From positions 62,001 through 126,000 of the forward strand of contig CAWFUP010000002.1 in assembly GCA_963819075.1 (NCBI GenBank): DNA of 64,000 nucleotides. The letters run 5' to 3'. Source of the DNA: CAVQBJ01 sp963819075 (lineage in GTDB: Bacteria > Actinomycetota > Thermoleophilia > Solirubrobacterales > Solirubrobacteraceae). Below the pieces are notes generated by a model. That model saw nothing but the letters and a program-made list of their open reading frames with translations, ran no database searches and was not told the DNA's origin. Shown here piece by piece: positions 39,710-48,902 of the stretch (its first letter is position 1; every line of letters begins with the position of its first letter). The translations under genes and the position numbers were made by a program.

Positions 39710-40180
39710 TTATCGATGGGGAGGTGGGAACGGGGATCGTCCGCGTGAGGCCGGCACGAGCGCGGTGCTCTGCGAAATCGGGACGAGCTCGGCGCGGAAC
39801 GAGCGGCGGACCTTCTCGAGCTCCTCGACGAGCTCGAGCTGCGCGCGCTCGGCGTCGCGCTCGAGGGCCTCGATGCGATCGCGCATGTGCTCGATCTCGC
39901 CCTCGAGCTCGAGCACGCGCTCGACGCCGGCGAGGTTGAGACCGAGCTCGGCGGTCATCGCCTGGATGCGGCGCAGGCGCTCGACGTCCTCGTGGGAGTA
40001 CAGGCGCGTGCCCTTGGCCGAGCGCTTGGGCTCGATCAGGCCGCGCGCCTCGTACATGCGCAGCGTCTGGGGGTGCATGTCGGCAAGCTCGGCGGCCACC
40101 GAGATCATGAACACGCCGCGATCGGCGTCGACGTGAACGGTCATCGCGCGCCGGTGGCGGGCGGGCATCCGGTCGGCCAT
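39710..40180 (-). CDS. hspR: MerR-family heat-shock repressor HspR
   Basis: 156 aa. The MerR-type winged helix reads MISVAAELADMHPQTLRMYEARGLIEPKRS and then TRLYSHEDVERLRRIQAM, a close match to HspR. A coiled-coil dimerisation helix follows (VLELEGEIEHMRDRIEALERD). The ATG at 40180 overlaps the dnaJ stop (TGATG). In Streptomyces and Mycobacterium, HspR represses its own dnaK operon with DnaK as co-repressor. The same role is inferred from position here. Confidence 0.93.
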   Translation of the reverse strand: MADRMPARHRRAMTVHVDADRGVFMISVAAELADMHPQTLRMYEARGLIEPKRSAKGTRLYSHEDVERLRRIQAMTAELGLNLAGVERVLELEGEIEHMRDRIEALERDAERAQLELVEELEKVRRSFRAELVPISQSTALVPASRGRSPFPPPHR

Positions 40181-41310
40181 CACGCGTCACCTGCCTCGGC
40201 GCCCGCGCCGGCGGCATCGAACAGGCGCTCGCGCGGGTCCCCGTTCATGACCTTCGACAGCTCGGCGACGGCCGCCTTCTGCGCCTTGTTGAGCTTCTCC
40301 GGGACGTCGATCACGAAGCGGTAGTGCAGGTCGCCGTGGCCGCCGCCGCCGAGCTTGGGCGGACCCTCGCCGCGCAGGCGCTGGAGCGTCCCGTGGCGCG
40401 TACCGGGCTGGACGCGCAGCGTCTTGCGACCGCTCAGGGTCGGCACCTCGATCTCGGCGCCGCCGAGCGCCTCGGGGATCGTCAGCGGGACCTCGACCTC
40501 GAAGTTGTCGCCCTTGCGCGTGAAGATCGGGGACGGATTGACGTGGGTGATGACGTACAGGTCGCCGGGCGGACCGCCGTTGCGGCCGGGCTCGCCCTTA
40601 CCGGCGAGGCGGATGCGACTACCGTCCTTGACGCCGGCGGGAATGTTCACGCGGTAGCGCTTGACCGTACGGACCGAGCCGCGACCGGCGCAGGTCGGGC
40701 AGGGACTCTCGATGACCGTGCCCGAGCCGCCGCAGCGACCGCACGGCTGGGAGATGGAGAACATCCCCTGGCCCTGCGTCTCGATGCCGCGGCCCTCGCA
40801 GCGGGGGCAGACCGTCGGCGTCGTCCCCGGCTTCGCGCCCGTGCCGTGGCAGGTGTTGCACGTCGCCGACGTCGCCACCGACAGCGGCACCTGCGCGCCG
40901 CTCACCGACTGGTCGAAGCCGATCGTGACCTCGGCCTGCAGGTCGGCGCCGCGCTCGGGGCGCGGGCGCTGGCGCTGGCGACCACCGCCGCCACCGCCGA
41001 ACAGGTTCGAGAGGATGTCACCCATCGCGCCGGGGTCGAAGTCGAACCCGGCGAAGCCGCCGCCGCCCGCGTTGGCGCCGCCGAACGCGAACGGGCCCGA
41101 GCCGGCGTCGTAGTGCTTGCGCTTGTCGGCGTCGGAGAGGACGTCGTAGGCCTGGGAGATCTCCTTGAAGCGCGCCTCGGCCTTGGCGTCATCGGGATTG
41201 CGATCCGGATGATGCTCGCGCGCGAGCTTGCGGTACGCCTTCTTGATCTCCTCGGGCGACGCCTTCTTGTCGACGCCGAGCGTTGCGTAGTAGTCCGGAC
41301 GGGAGGCCAT
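40180..41310 (-). CDS. dnaJ: Chaperone DnaJ (Hsp40, type I)
   Basis: 376-aa type-I J-protein. The J-domain (1-70) carries the HPD motif in REHHPDRNPDD. A Gly-rich linker follows (GGANAGGGGFAGFDFDPGAMG). The zinc region has four CxxCxGxG motifs (CNTCHGTG, CPRCEGRG, CGRCGGSG, CPTCAGRG), then the C-terminal substrate-binding domain. ATG 41310 is preceded by GAGAGGAG, and the upstream codons in the longer frame lie in grpE. It is the third gene of the heat-shock operon. Confidence 0.97.
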   Translation of the reverse strand: MASRPDYYATLGVDKKASPEEIKKAYRKLAREHHPDRNPDDAKAEARFKEISQAYDVLSDADKRKHYDAGSGPFAFGGANAGGGGFAGFDFDPGAMGDILSNLFGGGGGGRQRQRPRPERGADLQAEVTIGFDQSVSGAQVPLSVATSATCNTCHGTGAKPGTTPTVCPRCEGRGIETQGQGMFSISQPCGRCGGSGTVIESPCPTCAGRGSVRTVKRYRVNIPAGVKDGSRIRLAGKGEPGRNGGPPGDLYVITHVNPSPIFTRKGDNFEVEVPLTIPEALGGAEIEVPTLSGRKTLRVQPGTRHGTLQRLRGEGPPKLGGGGHGDLHYRFVIDVPEKLNKAQKAAVAELSKVMNGDPRERLFDAAGAGAEAGDA

Positions 41311-41320
41311 CGGTCTCCTC

Positions 41321-42075
41321 TCAGGCCGCCACGACAACGCGGGCCGGCCGCAGGATGCTCCCGTTCGCGCGGTAGCCGGCCTGGTAGACCTCGACGACCG
41401 TGCCGGGCTGCGCGCCCTCGGTCGGCACCTGCGCCACCGCCTCGTGCTCGACCGGATCGAACGGCTCGCCCTGCGGCGAGAAGGACTCGATCCCGAGACG
41501 CGCAAGCGCCGTAACGAGGTCGACGTGCACGAGCCGCACGCCCTCGAGCAGCGGGTCCTGCTGGTCGGCCGCGTCGATCGCCCTTTGCAGATTGTCGAGC
41601 GCCGGAAGGAGCTCCTTGGCCACTCGGGAGATCCCCCGCGCCTCGGCCAGCTCGGCCTCGCGCGCCTTGCGCTTGCGGAAGTTCTCGAAATCGGCCTGGG
41701 TGCGCTGGGCGAGGGCGAGGTACTGGTCGCGCTGGGTCGTGACCTTGGTCAGCTCGTCGAGGTCGTGCTCGACCTTGTCTGCCGCGGCCTCAGCGGTGTC
41801 CGTCGATGCCCCAGAAAAAGGGGCATCGCCGGCCCCCACTGAGCCCACTCCCCCGCCGCCGTCGACGGGGGTGGTGCTTGGGTCCTGCACGACGGCACTG
41901 GAATGAGGCGCGTCGCCGCTGCTGTGGTTGGCTGCGGCTGATTCGGGGGTGGGGGTGGGCGATGACGCTTCGGCGGCCCTTTTCTGGGCCGCAGAGGCGG
42001 CAGCGCCCGCCCCCGGTGAAGAGTCACCGGGGGCGTTGTTCACCTGAATCGGAACGGTGATGCGCCGAGAGAAGG

Positions 42076-42079
<4 letters not shown>
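41321..42079 (-). CDS. grpE: Nucleotide exchange factor GrpE
   Basis: 252 aa. The long N-terminal acidic/Pro/Ser-rich tail (1-95) is variable in the family. The coiled-coil helix follows (QYLALAQRTQADFENFRKRK), then the beta domain with the GrpE signature around GIESFSPQGEPFDPVEHEAV and VVEVYQAGYRANGSILRPA. The GTG start overlaps the dnaK stop (GTGA). Confidence 0.96.
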
Positions 42080-43995
<1,916 letters not shown>

Positions 43996-44094
43996 GAGGT
44001 TTCGCTACTCCTTCTGTGATGTGTGGGGTCGTCAATGCCGGCCGGAGCCCGCGCTCTGGCGCTGGCTGGCAGCACTACCAGGCCGGCCGGCGAA

Positions 44095-44136
44095 AATCTC
44101 AGTGAGATTATGGCAGATCTTCTTCGTGAGAAGAAG
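44095..44136 (-). promoter_or_regulatory. Heat-shock operon promoter with two inverted repeats
   Basis: On the minus strand a -10 CATAAT (44112-44107) lies 17 bp from a weak -35 TTCTTC. One perfect inverted repeat, CTTCTTC-GTGA-GAAGAAG (44119-44136), overlaps the -35 and spacer. A second, AATCTCA-G-TGAGATT (44095-44109), overlaps the -10 and start. Neither matches the HAIR consensus CTTGAGT-N7-ACTCAAG of HspR, nor CIRCE. They are candidate operators for HspR by position only. Confidence 0.5.
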
Positions 44137-44171
44137 GGCGAGCGTCGTTCTGGTGGCCGTGCAGGTGGCGG

Positions 44172-45422
44172 CTATTGGCGAGCGAGCGCGGAGCGCAGAG
44201 CGGCGGGCCGCGGGGCGCGCAGCGCGAGCTCGAGCTCGAAGCGCGCGTCCGGATCGTCCAGGGCCGAACCGAACAGCTCGCGCAGCCGGGCCAGGCGGTA
44301 GCGCACGGTCTGCGCGTGCACGCCGAGCTCGGCGGCGACGTCGGACACGTTGCCCTGCGCGCGCAGCCAGGCGGTCAGCGTCACCTGCAGGCGGTCGCGC
44401 GCGCCCGGACCGAGCGCGGACAGCGGGGCCAGGCACCGCCGCGCGAGCTCCTCGGTCAACGGTGCCTCCCGCGCGAGCAGGAGCATGGCGAGATGCTCCT
44501 CGACGACGAGCGGGCCGGCGGCGGGCAGCGCGCCGCCCTCGACGAGGGCGAGCGCGTCGCGCGCGAGCGCGAAGCTTCGGGGCGTGTCACCCACCGCGAC
44601 GGTAGGTCCAAGCGTCGCCGCGGTCCCCGCCAGCGCGCCGGCCAGCTGCTCGCGACGGCCCGGCCCGTCGGGATCGGGGACGAGCGCGCAGGTCAGCTCG
44701 CCCACCCGACCGCCGATCGCGTCGGCGCCGAGACGCACGGTCAGCCGGGCGACGTCCTCCTCGCGCACACAGAGGGCCGCCAGCGCGCGCGGCGGCGACC
44801 AGCCGGCGGCCGTGGCAGCGGACGCGAGCGCGGCGGCCGCCGGCGGATCGTCCGCCACGAGCAGCCGCACGAGTCGCTGCCGAGCGCGCTGCTGCTCGCC
44901 GGCCACCGCGGCCTGCGCGCGTGCATAGCCCTCGACCGACTCGGCGGAGATCTCGTCGATGTAGGCGAACATCGACTCGGCCAGCAGCGACACGGCCGCC
45001 GCGTCCGCCCCGGCCGCCTGGGCCGCGGCCGACATCCGTCGCCAGGCCACGCGCGCGCCGACCCGGTAGGCCGATTGCAGCGCGTCGAGTTCGCGTCCGG
45101 CCTGTAGCTCGCCGCGACCGAGGCCGGCGTAGACCTCGCGGTGGGTGAGCGCCTGGGACCCGGGGCGGCCGATCAGTTCGAGGAACTGACTGAGCGCCTC
45201 CTGCACGCCGGCGTTGATGTTGCTGCCGAACGTGCCTTCGAGCGGGCGTCGGTACTCGGGCACGACCCGGCCGATCTCCGCGATGATCTCCGCGGCGATC
45301 GCCCGCAGCTCAGGGGCGATCGCGGCGGCGAGCGTGGGGTCGAGGCGATCCCACGGCCGCTCGTCCCCGGACTCGGGTGGCGCGGCGTCGGCTACGGACC
45401 CGCGAATTTGTGCGGAAGACAC
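44172..45422 (-). CDS. PucR/CdaR-type transcriptional regulator
   Basis: 416 aa. The N-terminal half has a helical sensory-type domain (about 30-180, with GYARAQAAVAGEQQRARQRL). The middle resembles a degenerate GGDEF-like fold seen in CdaR/PucR proteins. The C-terminus has the family helix-turn-helix (about 350-400): LRAQGNVSDVAAELGVHAQT, then VRYRLARLRELFG. GTG 45422 lies exactly 7 nt after a -10-like TACCCT. It is divergent from a desaturase gene with only 69 bp between starts. It may regulate that gene, itself, or both. The effector cannot be read from sequence. Confidence 0.85.
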   Translation of the reverse strand: MSSAQIRGSVADAAPPESGDERPWDRLDPTLAAAIAPELRAIAAEIIAEIGRVVPEYRRPLEGTFGSNINAGVQEALSQFLELIGRPGSQALTHREVYAGLGRGELQAGRELDALQSAYRVGARVAWRRMSAAAQAAGADAAAVSLLAESMFAYIDEISAESVEGYARAQAAVAGEQQRARQRLVRLLVADDPPAAAALASAATAAGWSPPRALAALCVREEDVARLTVRLGADAIGGRVGELTCALVPDPDGPGRREQLAGALAGTAATLGPTVAVGDTPRSFALARDALALVEGGALPAAGPLVVEEHLAMLLLAREAPLTEELARRCLAPLSALGPGARDRLQVTLTAWLRAQGNVSDVAAELGVHAQTVRYRLARLRELFGSALDDPDARFELELALRAPRPAALRSALARQ

Positions 45423-45491
45423 AATTATCAGGGTATCGGACGTGGCTCCTGATACGAGAATTCAGACAATTGTGCGCGTATTGTTGCGGTC
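45423..45491. promoter_or_regulatory. Divergent leaderless promoters of the regulator and desaturase genes
   Basis: Minus strand: TACCCT (45435-45430), 7 nt, GTG of the regulator. Plus strand: TATTGT (45479-45484), 7 nt, ATG of the desaturase. The region is AT-rich with CACAATTA and CAATTGTG half-sites facing each other and GGTATC/GATAC, candidate operator elements for the divergent regulator. Confidence 0.5.
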
Positions 45492-46397
45492 ATGACCAGA
45501 CTCGAGCGCAATGTCAACATCGCCGCCGTCGTCCTTCCCTTCCTCGGCACGATCCTCGCCGCGGTGCTGCTGTGGGGCAGCTTCCTGTCCGGGCTGGACC
45601 TCGTGCTGTTCGCCGTCATGTACGCGCTCAGCGCGATCGGCGTAACCGTCGGCTTCCACCGCCTGCTCACCCACCGGGCGTTCTCCACCTACCGTCCGAT
45701 CCGCTACGCACTGGCCATCATGGGCTCGCTCTCGCTACAGGGTCCGGTCATCGATTGGGTCGCCGACCACCGCAAGCACCACACGTTCACGGACGAGGAG
45801 GGCGATCCGCACAGCCCGCACGCCGGCGCCGGCGCGGGACTCGGCGGGATGGTGCGCGGGCTGTGGCACGCGCACGTCGGCTGGATCTTCGAGACCCAGG
45901 GGCAGGCATCCTCGAGTCGCTTCGCGCGCGACCTCGTCGAGGATCCCGGCATGCGGCGCATCAACCGGAACTTTCCCTGGATCGCGCTGCTCAGCCTCGG
46001 CCTGCCGTTCGTGCTCGGCTTCGCGATCAGCGGCGGGGCGCTCGCCGCCGGGCTGTCGGCGCTCCTGTGGGCCGGGCTCGTGCGGATCTTCCTCGTGCAC
46101 CACATCACGTGGTCGATCAACTCGATCTGCCACTTCTTCGGCTCGCGGCGCTTCGACATCGACGACAAGTCGACCAACGTGTTCTGGCTCGCGCTGCCCT
46201 CGCTCGGCGAGGCGTGGCACCACAACCACCACGCGTTCCCGCAGTCCGCGTTCCACGGGCTGCGCTGGTATGAGCTCGACCCGTCAGGGTGGATAATCCT
46301 CGGCATGCAACGCGTTGGGTTGGCCTGGGATGTCATCCGCGTCACGCCCGAGCGCGAGCAGCGCAAGTTGGCGGTCGCGGGACAGCAGCAGACGTGA
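45492..46397 (+). CDS. Acyl-CoA/acyl-lipid desaturase (delta-9 type, di-iron membrane enzyme)
   Basis: 301 aa with four hydrophobic spans and the three His boxes of integral-membrane desaturases: HRLLTH (about 56-61), HRKHH (about 92-96) and HHNHH (about 242-246). A DKSTN segment and a WSINSICHFFG box (with an added His) match the SCD/OLE1-like subfamily. It introduces a double bond into long-chain acyl groups for membrane fluidity. The length is short relative to fused forms (no cytochrome b5 domain). The start is leaderless. Its stop overlaps the hemolysin III start. Confidence 0.92.
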   Translation: MTRLERNVNIAAVVLPFLGTILAAVLLWGSFLSGLDLVLFAVMYALSAIGVTVGFHRLLTHRAFSTYRPIRYALAIMGSLSLQGPVIDWVADHRKHHTFTDEEGDPHSPHAGAGAGLGGMVRGLWHAHVGWIFETQGQASSSRFARDLVEDPGMRRINRNFPWIALLSLGLPFVLGFAISGGALAAGLSALLWAGLVRIFLVHHITWSINSICHFFGSRRFDIDDKSTNVFWLALPSLGEAWHHNHHAFPQSAFHGLRWYELDPSGWIILGMQRVGLAWDVIRVTPEREQRKLAVAGQQQT

Positions 46398-47056
46398 CCA
46401 AGAGCGCCGCGCTGGTGGCGCCGGTCAAGCCCCGCCTGCGCGGGGTGTCGCATCAATACGCCTTCTTTGCCTCCCTCGGGTGCGGCGTGGCGCTCATCCT
46501 GGCCGCGTCGGGCGGACGGAGCACCACGGCCGCGGCGATCTACGCCGGCGCGGTCTCGGCGCTGTTCGGCACGAGCGCGCTCTATCACCGGGTCACCTGG
46601 CGCCCGGGTGCGCGGCGCTGGATGCGCCGGCTCGATCACTCGATGATCTTCGTGCTCATCGCCGGCACCTACACGCCGGTCGCGCTGCTCGCGCTCAACG
46701 GCTCGCTTGGGCGCGCCGTGCTCATCGTCGTGTGGGCGGGCGCGGCCGCCGGCATCGTCTTCAAGCTCGCCTGGATCGACGCGCCGAAGTGGCTCTTCGC
46801 CGCCGTGTACCTGGCCCTCGGCTGGGTGGCCGTCGTGACGATCGGCCAGCTCCCCGGGGCGATCGGCTGGCTCGGCGCGGCCGGGCTCGCCCTCGGCGGG
46901 CTCCTCTACACCGCCGGCGCGATCATCTATGCGAGCGGGCGCCCGAACCCGTTCCCGGGGATCTTCGGCTACCACGAGGTCTTCCACGCGCTGGTGATCG
47001 CGGCGGCCGCGCTGCACTACGCGGTTATCGCGTTCGCCGTGCTGCCTCGGGGGTGA
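46394..47056 (+). CDS. Hemolysin III family membrane protein (PAQR superfamily)
   Basis: 220 aa with seven hydrophobic helices. RGVSHQYAFFASL opens the first. FGTSALYHRV and MRRLDHSMIFVLIAGTYTPV carry the conserved Ser/His/Asp of the PAQR family, and FGYHEVFHALVIAAAALHY near the end carries the two His. GTG 46394 overlaps the desaturase stop (GTGA), so both are translated from one mRNA. Related proteins take part in membrane-fluidity homeostasis in eukaryotes (AdipoR-type), which suits the coupling to a desaturase. The bacterial activity is unknown. Confidence 0.88.
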   Translation: MTKSAALVAPVKPRLRGVSHQYAFFASLGCGVALILAASGGRSTTAAAIYAGAVSALFGTSALYHRVTWRPGARRWMRRLDHSMIFVLIAGTYTPVALLALNGSLGRAVLIVVWAGAAAGIVFKLAWIDAPKWLFAAVYLALGWVAVVTIGQLPGAIGWLGAAGLALGGLLYTAGAIIYASGRPNPFPGIFGYHEVFHALVIAAAALHYAVIAFAVLPRG

Positions 47057-47141
47057 CGCGAGGCTGACGGGTGCGCCACGCGGGTCACGCGAGTGGGGCG
47101 CGAGTGTGCCGCGCGTCGGTCGGGGCGGGGGCGCACGGCGG

Positions 47142-47186
47142 GGTGTGCTCCCCTGGGCCCGCCACGCGGGGCAAATCGAGCACACC
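47142..47186. repeat. 45-bp palindromic repeat, copy A
   Basis: GGTGTGCTC ... GAGCACACC form the arms, around CCCGCCACGCGGGGCAAATC, which has an inner CCCGC/GCGGG stem. It recurs at 47215-47259. It lies in the convergent gap between hemolysin III and endonuclease III. Confidence 0.75.
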
Positions 47187-47214
47187 CGACCCGAGACGGC
47201 CGCCCGGCCAAGGC

Positions 47215-47259
47215 GGTGTGCTCCCTGAGGCCCGCCACGCGGGGCAAATCGAGCTCACC
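47215..47259. repeat. 45-bp palindromic repeat, copy B
   Basis: Near-identical to copy A: GGTGTGCTC at the left, CCCGCCACGCGGGGCAAATC identical in the middle, GAGCTCACC at the right. It is 28 bp from copy A and 7 bp from the endonuclease III stop. The pair may form strong hairpins or a small structured RNA. Confidence 0.75.
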
Positions 47260-47265
47260 CCCGAT

Positions 47266-48036
47266 TCAGCGCGGCCCTGCTCTTCGCGCCGGCGCGAAGA
47301 GCGCCCGGCTCGGGCACATGCGCGCCAGTGCACACTCGCCACACCGCGGCGAGCGCGCGTGGCAGGTGCGGCGTCCGTGACGCAAGAGGTCGAGGTGCAG
47401 CTCGAGCTCCGCGCCGGGCGGCGTCAGGGCGAGCATCTGATCGTGCTGGACGTGCAGGGGGGCGGCCGCGTCGAGCAGGTGCAGGCGGCCGCCGACGCGC
47501 GAAACGTGGGTGTCGACGGGGACGTCGCGCAGGCCGTAGGCGAACAGCAGGACGCAGGCGGCCGTCTTGCGCCCGACGCCGGGGAGGGCGACCAGATAGT
47601 CGCGCCCGGCCTCGACGGGCGCGTCGCGCATCCAATCGAGCGATAGCTCGCCTGCGCCCTTCAGCGTGTCCGCGCGGGCGGCGCCCTGCGGCGGCGGCGT
47701 CGCGCTGACCGCGCGCAGGATCGCCTGGATGCGCACGGACTTGACCTTCGAGATGCCGCCCGGGCGGATCGCCTCCTCGACGAGCTCGACGGGGGCGTCG
47801 CGCACGGCCGCCCAGTCGGCGAAGCGGTCGCGCAGGCACAGGAAGGCGACGTCGCGGTTACGGTCGTTCGTGCTCTGGGACAGGACCGTGAGCACGAGCT
47901 CGTCGAGCGGCGCGCCATGCGGTCGGGCCAGCACCGGCCCGTAGATCTCGAGCAGCCGCCCGCGCACGGCGGCCACGCGCCGGGGGGTGGGCGCCCGCCA
48001 CTGAGGGGAGCGGCGCGCGGGGGCACGGGCGGGCAT
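47266..48036 (-). CDS. nth: Endonuclease III-like DNA glycosylase/AP lyase
   Basis: 256 aa. The helix-hairpin-helix LPGVGRKTAACVLLF carries the catalytic Lys, and DTHVSRVGGRL the catalytic Asp. The C-terminal C-x6-C-x2-C-x5-C (CHARSPRCGECALARMC) binds a 4Fe-4S cluster. It excises oxidised pyrimidines and nicks at AP sites. ATG 48036 is preceded by CATAAT at 9 nt, a leaderless layout; the longer frame overlaps the divergent hydrolase gene. It is a single-gene unit, transcribed toward the 47142-47259 repeats. Confidence 0.92.
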   Translation of the reverse strand: MPARAPARRSPQWRAPTPRRVAAVRGRLLEIYGPVLARPHGAPLDELVLTVLSQSTNDRNRDVAFLCLRDRFADWAAVRDAPVELVEEAIRPGGISKVKSVRIQAILRAVSATPPPQGAARADTLKGAGELSLDWMRDAPVEAGRDYLVALPGVGRKTAACVLLFAYGLRDVPVDTHVSRVGGRLHLLDAAAPLHVQHDQMLALTPPGAELELHLDLLRHGRRTCHARSPRCGECALARMCPSRALFAPARRAGPR

Positions 48037-48061
48037 CGTCGGGAGATTATGGTCGTCGACT
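48037..48061. promoter_or_regulatory. Interleaved leaderless divergent promoters (nth and hydrolase)
   Basis: Only 25 bp separate the two start codons. Minus strand: CATAAT (48051-48046), 9 nt, ATG of nth. Plus strand: TATGGT (48048-48053), 8 nt, ATG of the hydrolase. The -10 elements overlap on opposite strands, so the promoters should compete. Confidence 0.45.
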
Positions 48062-48889
48062 ATGCTCGCGGACCGCGTGCCCGAGGTCAGCGAGAACAGC
48101 GGCGAGATCGACGAGCTGCCGGTGTTCTGGCGCAGTGCGCCGGCCAGCGGCACACCCGCGCTCTACCTGCACGGCGTGCCGACCAACAGCGACGATTGGG
48201 TGCCCTTCCTCGCGCTCGGGGGCGGGCTGGCGCCGGACCTGCCGGGGTTCGGTCGCAGCGGGAAGCCGGGCAACTTCGACTACACGATCGAGGGCTACGC
48301 GAACTTCCTGGAGGCCTACCTCGACCTCGTCGGCGTCGAGCGCGTGCGGCTCGCCGTGCACGACTGGGGCGCCGTCGGGCTCGCCTTCGCCCAGCGACAC
48401 CCCGAGCGCGTCGAGCGGCTCGTGCTCGTCAACGCCGTGCCGCTGCTGCCCGGGTACGAGTGGCATCGCGCTGCGCGGATCTGGCGCCGCCCACTGCTCG
48501 GCGAGCTGGCGATGGGCGCCACGACGCGCTGGGCCCTGCGGCGCGCGTCGCGCGAGGCGAACGTGACCCCCGGACCGATGCCCGACGCCTGGCAGCGCAG
48601 CGTGTGGGATCACTTCGACCAGGGCACCCAGCGGGCGATCCTGCGCCTGTACCGCAGCGCCGACCCCGACGTGCTCGCGCGCGCCGGGGAGCGCCTCGCG
48701 TCGCTGGACGCACCCGCGCTCGTCGTGTGGGGCGAGCGGGACCCGTACATCCCGGCGCGCTTCGCAACCGCCTACGGCGAGGCGCTGAGCGACGCGGAGG
48801 TGCGCACGGTGCCCGGCGCCGGGCACTGGCCGTGGCTCGATCGCCCCGAGCTCGTGGAGCCGATCGTCACCTTCCTCGGCGCCGGCTGA
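48062..48889 (+). CDS. Alpha/beta-hydrolase (haloalkane dehalogenase/epoxide hydrolase-like)
   Basis: 275 aa. ALYLHGVPTNSDDW forms the oxyanion strand-loop. The nucleophile Asp lies in AVHDWGAVG, typical of the dehalogenase/epoxide-hydrolase branch. The catalytic acid lies in VVWGERDPYIP and the His in VPGAGHWPWLDRPE. The cap domain (about 130-210) is helical. The substrate is unknown. It is the first of the plus-strand run 48062-52115, with short gaps between genes. Confidence 0.88.
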   Translation: MLADRVPEVSENSGEIDELPVFWRSAPASGTPALYLHGVPTNSDDWVPFLALGGGLAPDLPGFGRSGKPGNFDYTIEGYANFLEAYLDLVGVERVRLAVHDWGAVGLAFAQRHPERVERLVLVNAVPLLPGYEWHRAARIWRRPLLGELAMGATTRWALRRASREANVTPGPMPDAWQRSVWDHFDQGTQRAILRLYRSADPDVLARAGERLASLDAPALVVWGERDPYIPARFATAYGEALSDAEVRTVPGAGHWPWLDRPELVEPIVTFLGAG

Positions 48890-48902
48890 CGGCACTCACG
48901 GC

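Noticed and set aside
43996..44171. HAIR (CTTGAGT-N7-ACTCAAG) or CIRCE operator upstream of dnaK
   Set aside because: Neither consensus was found; only the two other inverted repeats are reported.
45704..47185. 493-aa minus-strand open frame opposite the desaturase and hemolysin III
   Set aside because: Both plus-strand genes have specific motifs; the tail merely covers the 47142 palindromic repeat.
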